Assembly (NCBI RefSeq): GCF_900110965.1
Contig: NZ_FOFO01000007.1
Location: 38,775-102,774 of the forward strand
Direction: 5' to 3'
Length of the DNA stretch: 64,000 nt
Origin: Ectothiorhodospira magna
GTDB lineage: Bacteria; Pseudomonadota; Gammaproteobacteria; Ectothiorhodospirales; Ectothiorhodospiraceae
In this document: positions 57,487-64,000 of the stretch, piece after piece
How positions within the stretch are numbered: position 1 is the stretch's first letter
Layout: each line of letters opens with the position of its first letter
Made by a program: the position numbers and the translations under genes
Notes under the pieces: generated by a model
Told to the model about the DNA's origin: nothing
Database searches by the model: none
Seen by the model: the letters and a program-made list of their open reading frames with translations, nothing else

Positions 57487-58740
57487 TTAACCACCATACA
57501 CCGGGAAACGGGTACAGACCTCCAGCACCCGGGCCTTGACCTGATCAATCACCGCTTGGTTGTCCAGATCGTCCAGCACATCGCAGATCCACTGGGCCAA
57601 CGCCTTGCACTCGGCCTCCTTGAAGCCGCGGGTGGTGATGGCCGGGGTGCCGATGCGCAGACCGCTGGTGACGAAGGGGGACTGGGGATCGTTGGGCACC
57701 GAGTTCTTGTTCACGGTGATGTTGGCCCGACCCAGTGCTGCGTCCGCGTCCTTGCCGGTCATGCCCTTGTCGATCAGGTCCACCAGGAATAGATGGTTGT
57801 CGGTGCCGCCGGACACCACCTTGTAGCCCCGGGCCATGAGTTCGGCCGCCATCACGCGGGCATTGGCCACCACCTGCTGCTGATAGGCCTTGAATTCAGG
57901 CTCCAGGGCTTCCTTGAAGGCCACGGCCTTGCCGGCGATGGCGTGCATCAGCGGACCACCCTGAGTGCCGGGGAAGACCAGGGAATTGAATTTCTTTTCC
58001 AGCTCCGGATTGCTCCGGGCCAGGATGATGCCGCCGCGGGGACCCCGCAGGGTCTTGTGGGTGGTGGAAGTGGTCACATCGGCGATCTGCACCGGATTGG
58101 GATAGACCCCGCCGGCCACCAGACCGGCCACGTGGGCCATGTCCACCATCAGGTAGGCACCCACGGTGTCGGCGATGTCACGGAAGCGTTGCCAGTCCAC
58201 CACCCGGGAATAGGCGGAGAAACCGGCCACGATCATCTTCGGCTTGTGTTCCAACGCCAAGGCTTCCACCTGGTCGTAGTCGATGTAGCCCTGATCGTCG
58301 ATGCCGTAGAGCACCGAGTGGTAGATCTTGCCGGAGAAGTTGACCTTGGCGCCGTGGGTAAGATGGCCGCCATGGGCCAGGCTCATGCCCAGCACCGTAT
58401 CACCGGGGTTGAGCAGGGCCATGTAGACGGCGGCATTGGCCTGGGAACCGGAATGGGGCTGGACGTTGACGTAGTCGGCACCGAACAGGGTCTTGGCGCG
58501 GTCGATGGCCAGCTGTTCGGCCGTATCCACGTATTCACAGCCACCATAGTAGCGCTTGCCGGGGTATCCTTCGGCATACTTGTTGGTGAGTACCGAGCCC
58601 TGGGCCTGCATCACCCGGGGGCTGGCATAATTCTCCGAGGCGATCAGTTCGATATGCTCTTCCTGACGACGGGACTCGGACTCGATGGCCTGCCAAAGCT
58701 CATCGTCATAGCCGGCGATACTCATGTTGCTGGAAAACAT
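57487..58740 (-). CDS. glyA: Serine hydroxymethyltransferase
   Basis: GlyA interconverts serine and glycine and loads one-carbon units on tetrahydrofolate. The start [20 protein letters not shown] gives 417 residues, equal to E. coli; GGGGAG lies about ten bases upstream. The PLP lysine is in [15 protein letters not shown]. Other motifs are [15 protein letters not shown] and [18 protein letters not shown]. It heads the long minus-strand run into the rib genes and is divergent from the TRAP transporter. Confidence 0.97.
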   Translation of the reverse strand: MFSSNMSIAGYDDELWQAIESESRRQEEHIELIASENYASPRVMQAQGSVLTNKYAEGYPGKRYYGGCEYVDTAEQLAIDRAKTLFGADYVNVQPHSGSQANAAVYMALLNPGDTVLGMSLAHGGHLTHGAKVNFSGKIYHSVLYGIDDQGYIDYDQVEALALEHKPKMIVAGFSAYSRVVDWQRFRDIADTVGAYLMVDMAHVAGLVAGGVYPNPVQIADVTTSTTHKTLRGPRGGIILARSNPELEKKFNSLVFPGTQGGPLMHAIAGKAVAFKEALEPEFKAYQQQVVANARVMAAELMARGYKVVSGGTDNHLFLVDLIDKGMTGKDADAALGRANITVNKNSVPNDPQSPFVTSGLRIGTPAITTRGFKEAECKALAQWICDVLDDLDNQAVIDQVKARVLEVCTRFPVYGG

Positions 58741-58876
58741 TTTCGGGTTACTCCCCGCAAAGCGATTGATCAGGCGGTGGAAAAAGGCTTGAATGTTACT
58801 GGATTTTGCTGTTTCACGCACGTTAAAAACCCATGAACAGGAGTCAGGTTCACAGCTGCCTTCAGGAGAAAAGCCC

Positions 58877-59848
58877 ATGCGCAAGCACATGACAGGAATG
58901 GCCTTGACTGCGGTACTGGCTGGCCTTACAGCCCTTCCCGCTGCGGCCGACCAGCGTTTCATCACCATCGGCACCGGCGGCGTCACCGGTGTCTATTATC
59001 CCACCGGCCAGCACATCTGCCGGCTGGTCAACCGGGACCAGGACAGCCATGGCCTGCGCTGCCGAGCCCAGAGCACCGGTGGTTCGGTGTTCAACCTCAA
59101 CTCCATCCGTGCCGACGAAATGGACCTTGGGGTGGTGCAGTCGGACTGGCACTACCATGCCTATCATGGTTCCGACCGCTTCGAGGAAGCCGGTCCGAAC
59201 GAAAGCCTGCGGGCCGTCATGTCCCTGCACCCTGAACCATTCACGGTGCTGGTGCGGGAGGACAGCGATATCCGGCATTTCGAGGACATCAAGGGCAAGC
59301 GGGTCAATGTGGGTAATCCTGGATCCGGTCAGCGGGGCACGGTGGAACGGCTGATGCGGCATTACGGCTGGACGATGCAGGATTTTGCCCTGGCCTCGGA
59401 ACTCCCGTCCCGGGAGCAGGGACAGGCCCTGTGCGACAACCGGATCGACGTGGTGCTGTTCACGGTGGGTCATCCGTCGGCGGCCATCCAGGAGCCCATC
59501 GTCACCTGCAACGCCCGCCTGGTGCCGGTCAGTGGCGAGGTGATTGATCGTCTGGTGGAGGATACCCCCTACTACTTCACCGCCACCATCCCGGCGGGAA
59601 TGTATCCGGGGCAGGAGGAGGACGTAAAGACCTTCGGCGTGGGCGCCACCCTGGTCTCCTCCACCCGCAGTTCGGACGCCGCCATTTACCATGTGACCCG
59701 GGCGGTGTTTGAAAACTTCGACACCTTCAAGGGCATGCACCCGGCCTTCGGCGTCCTGGAGAAAGAGACCATGGTGACTCAGGGCCTGTCGGCGCCGTTG
59801 CATGAGGGGGCCAGGCGGTATTACCGGGAAGCGGGGCTGATGGACTAA
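58877..59848 (+). CDS. TAXI family TRAP transporter solute-binding protein
   Basis: A 323-residue periplasmic receptor. It has a signal peptide ([20 protein letters not shown], cleavage after PAAA near residue 24), then the TAXI start [20 protein letters not shown]. Other family features are [20 protein letters not shown] and [23 protein letters not shown] lies ten bases before the ATG. The substrate is unknown; characterised relatives bind glutamate or other carboxylates. The permease gene follows across a hairpin. Confidence 0.93.
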   Translation: MRKHMTGMALTAVLAGLTALPAAADQRFITIGTGGVTGVYYPTGQHICRLVNRDQDSHGLRCRAQSTGGSVFNLNSIRADEMDLGVVQSDWHYHAYHGSDRFEEAGPNESLRAVMSLHPEPFTVLVREDSDIRHFEDIKGKRVNVGNPGSGQRGTVERLMRHYGWTMQDFALASELPSREQGQALCDNRIDVVLFTVGHPSAAIQEPIVTCNARLVPVSGEVIDRLVEDTPYYFTATIPAGMYPGQEEDVKTFGVGATLVSSTRSSDAAIYHVTRAVFENFDTFKGMHPAFGVLEKETMVTQGLSAPLHEGARRYYREAGLMD

Positions 59849-59863
59849 AAAATCCCGCTTTAC

Positions 59864-59889
59864 GCCCTTCTCCCCCAGGGGAGAAGGGC
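59864..59889 (+). repeat. Stable hairpin between TRAP receptor and permease genes
   Basis: GCCCTTCTCCCC and its exact complement GGGGAGAAGGGC meet at a two-base gap, so 11 pairs can form around a small loop. It begins 15 bases after the receptor stop and ends 30 bases before the permease start. No U-tract follows, so it may protect the receptor mRNA 3' end and lower permease output. Confidence 0.6.
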
Positions 59890-59919
59890 TATTTCATGCC
59901 CTGAACGGAAAAAACACCC

Positions 59920-62652
59920 GTGAACAACCCGGACACTTCCAGCATCGACCTGGCCGGTCAGGTGGAAACCGGCGGTCGCAAACCCGGACCACCGGTCCGG
60001 GCGCTGCTCTATGTCACCGCCCTGGCCTGGTCGCTGTTCCAGATCTGGATCGCCTCCCCCCTGCCCTTCTGGTTCGACGTTTTCGTCGTCTCTGAAACCC
60101 AGGCCCGGTCCATCCACCTGGCCTTTGCTGTCTTTCTTGCCTTCATCGCCTTCCCCGCCGTCAGCCCCATGGCCAGGCATCGCCCCCTGGCGGGCATCTT
60201 CTTCCTGCTGCTGGCCGCCGGCCTGTTCGGCCTGGCCCTGTACCAGTTCATCCAGGACATCCCCAGGGCCTGGGTCTTCGCCGCCACCGGCGGCGCCGTC
60301 CTGCTGGCCGCCTGGCCGTCCCTGCGCCCCGCCCCGGCCGAGCGCGTGCCGGTGGCCGACTGGCTGCTGGGGGGCATGGCCGCCTTCTGCGCCGCCTACC
60401 TGTTCCTGTTCCACCAGGAACTGGCACAGCGCCCCGGCGCACCCACTCCCCTGGACCTGGCCATCGCCGGCTGCGGCATGGCCTTGCTGCTGGAAGCCAC
60501 CCGCCGGGTGCTGGGGCCGGCCCTGATGATCATTGCCCTGGTATTCCTGCTCTACACCTTCGCCGGCCCCTGGATGCCCGATATGATCGCCCACCGGGGG
60601 GCGTCCTTCGCCCGCGCCATGTCCCAGCAATGGCTTTCCAACGAAGGGGTCTTCGGCATTGCCCTGGGGGTCTCCACCAGCTTCGTCTTCCTGTTTGTGC
60701 TGTTCGGTGCCCTGCTGGAAAAAGCCGGTGCCGGCGGCTATTTCATTCGCGTGGCCTTCGCCCTGCTGGGCCACCTGCGGGGCGGCCCGGCCAAGGCCGC
60801 CGTGGTGGCCTCCGGCATGACCGGCGTGGTGTCCGGTTCTTCCATCGCCAACGTGGTCACCACCGGCACCTTCACCGTGCCCCTCATGAAACGGGTGGGC
60901 TTCCCCGCCCACAAGGCCGGGGCGGTGGAAGTGAGCAGTTCGGTCAACGGACAGCTCATGCCGCCGGTCATGGGGGCCGCCGCCTTTCTCATGGTGGAAT
61001 ACGTGGGCATCCCCTACGTGGAGGTGGTCAAGCACGCCTTCCTGCCGGCGGTGATCGCCTACATCGCCCTGTTCTACATCGTTCACCTAGAAGCCATGAA
61101 GGCCGGCATGGAAGGACTGCCCAGGCGCCATGAAAGCACCTGGCAGCGCCGCCTGCTCGGTTTCGGCCTGACCGTCTCGGGGCTGTTCATCCTGGCCGGC
61201 GTCACCTACTACGGCCTGGGCTGGATCAAGACCGTCACCGGCGACGCTTCCCCATGGGTGATCGGCACGCTGGTGATGGCCGCCTACCTGGGTCTGCTCT
61301 GGATTGCCTGCCGGGTACCGGAGCCCCCCATGGTGGACGAGGGACACCTGGAACTGCCAGACCCCGGACCCACCCTGCAGGCGGGCCTGCACTACCTGCT
61401 GCCGGTGGTGGTGCTGGTGTGGTGTCTGGTGGTGGAACGGCTCTCCCCCGGCCTGTCGGCGTTCTGGGCGGTGGTGTTCATGATCTTCATCATGGTGACC
61501 CAGCGACCGCTGATGGTGCTGTTCGGGCGCCGACAGGACAATGCCTTCCTGCGGGGTTTCAAGGACCTGGCCGACGGCATGGTGCAGGGCGCCCGCAACA
61601 TGGTGGGCATCGGCGTGGCCACCGCCGCCGCCGGGATCATCGTCGGCACCGTGGCCATGACCGGCATCGGCCTGGCCATGACCGACCTGGTGGAATTCCT
61701 CTCCGGCGGCAACCTGATGCTCATGCTGCTGCTCACCGCCGTCATCTGCCTGGTGCTGGGCCTGGGTCTGCCCACCACCGCCAATTACATCATCGTCGCC
61801 ACCCTGATGGCCCCGGTGATCGTGGAACTGGGCTCCATGCACGGCCTGCTGATTCCGCTGATCGCCGCCCACCTGTTCGTGTTCTATTTCGGCATCATGG
61901 CCGACGTCACCCCGCCGGTGGGCCTGGCCTCCTTCGCCGCCGCCGCGGTCTCCCGCGCCGACCCGATCCGTACCGGGGTGCAGGCCTTCATCTACAGCCT
62001 GCGGACCGTGACCCTGCCCTTTTTGTTCGTGTTCAACACCCAGCTCCTGCTCATCGGCGTGGACAGTCTCTGGCAGTTGCTCATCACCTTCATGGGTGCG
62101 CTCATCGGCATCCTGATGTTTGCCGCCGCCACCCAGGGCTGGTTCCTGACCCGCAGCCGCCTGCACGAATCCGCACTCCTGCTGGCGGCGGCCCTGGTGA
62201 TGTTCGCCCCCAACCTGCTCATGGACCGCATCCACCCCCGCTATGACCACCTGCCCGCCGCCGAGATCCAGGCGGTGGCCGAGGCCACTGCGGGCGGGGG
62301 ACAACTGCGGCTACGGGTGGAAGGCATGGATCTGGAGGGTCGGGAAGTGACCCGGGCCGTGATGCTGCCCCTGGGCGAACCGGCCCCGGCAACCCAGCGC
62401 CTGCGCCAGGCCGGACTGGGCATCATGGCCTTTGGTGATCAAGTGAGTATCAGTTTCGTCGCCTTCGGCAGCCCGGCGGAACGCCTGGGGCTGGAACCTG
62501 GCTGGCAGATCACCGAAGTGATGGTACCCGCCAGCCGACCGGCCCCCGAATGGTTCTACCTGCCCGCCCTGGCCCTGCTGGGCCTGATCGCCTGGCGGCA
62601 GCATCGCCGTCGATGTCGTGACAGCACCTTGACACCAACAGCCAGTCAATAA
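59920..62652 (+). CDS. TRAP transporter fused permease (4TM-12TM) with C-terminal DUF3394-like domain
   Basis: A 910-residue membrane protein in which the small (DctQ-like) and large (DctM-like) permease parts are fused, as usual for TAXI systems. It starts at a GTG. The DctM core has VVASGMTGVVSGSSIANVVT, SSSVNGQLMPPVMGAAAFLM and LGLGLPTTANYIIVATLMAP. After the last core helix, residues about 765-870 form a soluble segment with a PDZ-like pattern (SISFVAFGSPAERLGLEPGW), then one more helix and a basic tail. Ion coupling is expected. The substrate is unknown. Confidence 0.92.
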   Translation: MNNPDTSSIDLAGQVETGGRKPGPPVRALLYVTALAWSLFQIWIASPLPFWFDVFVVSETQARSIHLAFAVFLAFIAFPAVSPMARHRPLAGIFFLLLAAGLFGLALYQFIQDIPRAWVFAATGGAVLLAAWPSLRPAPAERVPVADWLLGGMAAFCAAYLFLFHQELAQRPGAPTPLDLAIAGCGMALLLEATRRVLGPALMIIALVFLLYTFAGPWMPDMIAHRGASFARAMSQQWLSNEGVFGIALGVSTSFVFLFVLFGALLEKAGAGGYFIRVAFALLGHLRGGPAKAAVVASGMTGVVSGSSIANVVTTGTFTVPLMKRVGFPAHKAGAVEVSSSVNGQLMPPVMGAAAFLMVEYVGIPYVEVVKHAFLPAVIAYIALFYIVHLEAMKAGMEGLPRRHESTWQRRLLGFGLTVSGLFILAGVTYYGLGWIKTVTGDASPWVIGTLVMAAYLGLLWIACRVPEPPMVDEGHLELPDPGPTLQAGLHYLLPVVVLVWCLVVERLSPGLSAFWAVVFMIFIMVTQRPLMVLFGRRQDNAFLRGFKDLADGMVQGARNMVGIGVATAAAGIIVGTVAMTGIGLAMTDLVEFLSGGNLMLMLLLTAVICLVLGLGLPTTANYIIVATLMAPVIVELGSMHGLLIPLIAAHLFVFYFGIMADVTPPVGLASFAAAAVSRADPIRTGVQAFIYSLRTVTLPFLFVFNTQLLLIGVDSLWQLLITFMGALIGILMFAAATQGWFLTRSRLHESALLLAAALVMFAPNLLMDRIHPRYDHLPAAEIQAVAEATAGGGQLRLRVEGMDLEGREVTRAVMLPLGEPAPATQRLRQAGLGIMAFGDQVSISFVAFGSPAERLGLEPGWQITEVMVPASRPAPEWFYLPALALLGLIAWRQHRRRCRDSTLTPTASQ

Positions 62653-63287
62653 CCACCATCACGCCCCCGGACATGTGCCTGCACTCCCGTGGGTCCGTGT
62701 CCGGGCGGATATAACCGAGGGGACATACTTGGGCCGGTATCAGCCCCTGCCGATAATGCTGATCCATGGCGCACCAATTGCCACAAATTCAGCATATATT
62801 TGACATCAGTGTCTGCCTGATGGGCAAAGCCTGGGGTCAACTTCCAGGCTTTATCTATCAGGTTGCGCAACAAATCCGGTGGTCGGTATTCCGGCGGCGG
62901 CAGCCGGGGTTCCAGCAGCTTGAACAGGTCACCCAAGCGAAAACGGGGCATGGCGTTGCCGGCGACAAACAGGCGTCGCAGCCAGAAACGGTCCAGATGG
63001 ACGCCATCGGTGAAGACCACCTTGCCAGCCAGAGCCTGATTCATCCGCCGGCACACCCAGGCGATGTCTTGTCCCTCGTCCTCGATGGATTCACGGGTAA
63101 TCCCGTGTATCTCCTCGGCCCCTTCACACCAGTCACGCCAATCATCGGCGGGACGGATCAGCCAGCACTCCACCTGCCCCTCGCCATCGGACCAGGCCAC
63201 TTGAACCGGATAGCTTTGCTCGCTGAGGGATGACGCCTCAAAATCCAGAAAACAAGGGAACGTGCTGTGAGAAAAGGAAGCAGGCAT
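62646..63287 (-). CDS. Stand-alone DEDDh 3'-5' exonuclease-like protein
   Basis: A 213-residue protein with the DnaQ-type active-site pattern: D15 and E17 in CFLDFEASSL, D99 in DGVHLDRFWL, and H156 with D161 in HQADTDVKYM. EEIHGITRESIEDEG matches the region after ExoI in such exonucleases. It is separate from dnaQ at 13.9 kb and has no UvrC, helicase or polymerase domain. The last 40 residues are proline and glycine rich and poorly conserved in style. Role unknown; RNA or DNA trimming is possible. Confidence 0.75.
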   Translation of the reverse strand: MPASFSHSTFPCFLDFEASSLSEQSYPVQVAWSDGEGQVECWLIRPADDWRDWCEGAEEIHGITRESIEDEGQDIAWVCRRMNQALAGKVVFTDGVHLDRFWLRRLFVAGNAMPRFRLGDLFKLLEPRLPPPEYRPPDLLRNLIDKAWKLTPGFAHQADTDVKYMLNLWQLVRHGSALSAGADTGPSMSPRLYPPGHGPTGVQAHVRGRDGGY

Positions 63288-63418
63288 AAGGAGACTTGGC
63301 AGGCGCCAGGGTAGGGCTGACCATCATAACCCCGTGTACCCTGGAGCAACAACCTTGCCAAGAGGGCAGGGGTTCGCGGGGATTGTACTGGCCCCCTCAA
63401 TGCAGAAAAAAACATCGG

Positions 63419-63447
63419 ATGACAAGGAACCCCGATTGGGGTAATCT
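63419..63447 (+). promoter_or_regulatory. Sigma-70-type promoter for ssrA
   Basis: ATGACA (63419-63424), exactly 17 bases, and TAATCT (63442-63447), followed by the mature tmRNA 5' end 15 bases on. The 131 bases between the exonuclease gene start and this promoter hold no gene. Confidence 0.75.
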
Positions 63448-63461
63448 GTCTACTCCTTCAA

Positions 63462-63814
63462 GGGGGCGACCTGGCTTCGACGTGGGTCGTGAAACCTGAG
63501 GTGCATGCCGAGGATACAGCTAACCTCGTCAAAATGCTGTAACGCTATAGTTGCCAACGACGACAACTACGCTCTGGCCGCCTAAAAACCGGTCAGCCTC
63601 TGACGGGATTTGCTTGTAGGTTCTACTCAGAGGTCATCGCATACAAGCTCGTGGAGCGGACCTGCCCGGGTCTTAACCATTAAAACCGATCGGGCTCGCG
63701 CTGCGGTATCCTGTTCGTCGGAGACCAAGGCGTTAACCTAAAAGACGAACTAAGCATGTAGTACCAAGGGCGTAGGGCTTGCGGACGCGGGTTCGATTCC
63801 CGCCGCCTCCACCA
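63462..63814 (+). ncRNA. ssrA: Transfer-messenger RNA (tmRNA)
   Basis: tmRNA rescues stalled ribosomes with SmpB. The mature 5' end GGGGGCG pairs with CGCCTCC before the 3' A and encoded CCA. The tRNA-like part has GGTTCGATTCC. The resume codon GCC at 63553 opens the tag frame to TAA at 63583-63585, encoding ANDDNYALAA (E. coli has E instead of the second D). The C-terminal LAA is the ClpX recognition end; clpX, clpP, lon and smpB are all in this window. The length of 353 bases is normal. Confidence 0.98.
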
Positions 63815-63822
63815 GCATGATG

Positions 63823-63862
63823 AAAAGGCTCTTTCGGATCATACGAAAGGGCCTTTTTTATT
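63823..63862 (+). terminator. Rho-independent terminator of ssrA
   Basis: AAAGGCTCTTTCG and CGAAAGGGCCTTT form a 13-base-pair stem with one wobble and a seven-base loop, followed by TTTATT. It starts nine bases after the tmRNA CCA end. Confidence 0.92.
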
Positions 63863-63907
63863 ATAGGCCCTCTCCCCTACCCACACCTCGGCACTCACTT
63901 TTCGGCC

Positions 63908-63944
63908 ACGAAAAAAACCCCGACTGGTTGACCAATCGGGGTTT
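63908..63944 (-). terminator. Rho-independent terminator of the rRNA operon
   Basis: On the minus strand AAACCCCGA and TCGGGGTTT enclose 12 bases that can pair further (TTGGT with ACCAG-like bases), followed by seven T. It lies nine bases past the 5S rRNA 3' end and faces the ssrA terminator. Confidence 0.92.
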
Positions 63945-63952
63945 GGAATAAG

Positions 63953-64000
63953 TGCCTGGCAGTGACCTACTTTCACATGGGGAGGCCCCACACTATCATC
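63953..64000 (-). rRNA. rrf: 5S ribosomal RNA, 3' end (partial)
   Basis: The minus-strand sequence matches the 3' third of bacterial 5S rRNA: GATGATAGTGTGGGG, then CCTCCCCATGTGAAAGTAGG, ending TCACTGCCAGGCA. The gene continues beyond the right edge. The 16S and 23S genes are expected to lie further right. Confidence 0.95.

Overview
The window is a compact, GC-rich chromosomal segment of a gammaproteobacterium. It has the core-gene neighbourhoods of that class: dnaK-grpE-nadK-recN-fur-bamE-rnfH-ratA-smpB, tig-clpP-clpX-lon-hupB-ppiD, nrdR-rib-nusB-thiL-pgpA, and ssrA beside an rRNA operon. I see no insertion sequences, prophage genes or CRISPR arrays. TusA, a lipoate-binding protein with its own lipoate assembly genes, and SoxYZ point to a sulfur-oxidising chemolithotroph, perhaps near the Ectothiorhodospiraceae or Thioalkalivibrio group. 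That placement is inference.

Layout. 0-7.4 kb (minus): hrcA-grpE-dnaK-dnaJ-dapB-carA-carB, with a CIRCE operator before hrcA and sigma-32-like promoters before grpE and dnaK. 7.5-17.6 kb: nadK and recN, fur, bamE, rnfH and ratA, a sodium:neurotransmitter-type symporter, smpB, the methyltransferase-rnhA-dnaQ group, and mltD. 17.6-23.8 kb (minus): a Yej-type oligopeptide ABC transporter whose two permeases carry extra membrane segments and whose binding protein is membrane anchored. 23.9-34.6 kb: fabI, ppiD, tRNA-Asp and tRNA-Val behind hupB, lon, clpX, clpP, tig, then five tRNA genes. 34.7-39.5 kb (minus): pssA, a phosphatidylserine-decarboxylase-like gene without the pyruvoyl-forming serine, and ilvI-ilvH-ilvC.

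39.7-44.9 kb (minus) is the most distinctive block: tusA, lbpA, a radical SAM enzyme, a fused lipoate-protein ligase, a geranylgeranyl-reductase-like flavoprotein and a second radical SAM enzyme. The last five genes overlap or nearly abut. This matches the alternative lipoate assembly route (sLpl(AB), LipS1, LipS2, LipT) that serves the lipoate-binding protein of the sHdr sulfur-oxidation system. No shdr genes are in the window. bepA and soxYZ follow on the plus strand.

47.7-58.7 kb (minus) is a long collinear run, glyA-nrdR-ribD-ribE-DUF3392-ribBA-ribH-nusB-thiL-pgpA. It ends in an 1124-residue protein that joins a periplasmic-binding-type ligand domain, PAS, a degenerate GGDEF, an intact EAL and an intact C-terminal BLUF domain. 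This looks like a cyclic-di-GMP phosphodiesterase with both chemical and blue-light inputs, at the tail of the operon that makes flavin precursors. 58.9-62.7 kb holds a TAXI-type TRAP transporter, followed by a DEDDh exonuclease, tmRNA, and the 3' end of a 5S rRNA gene at the window edge.

Coordinates are for the start codons I judged most likely. Several differ from the longest open frame.
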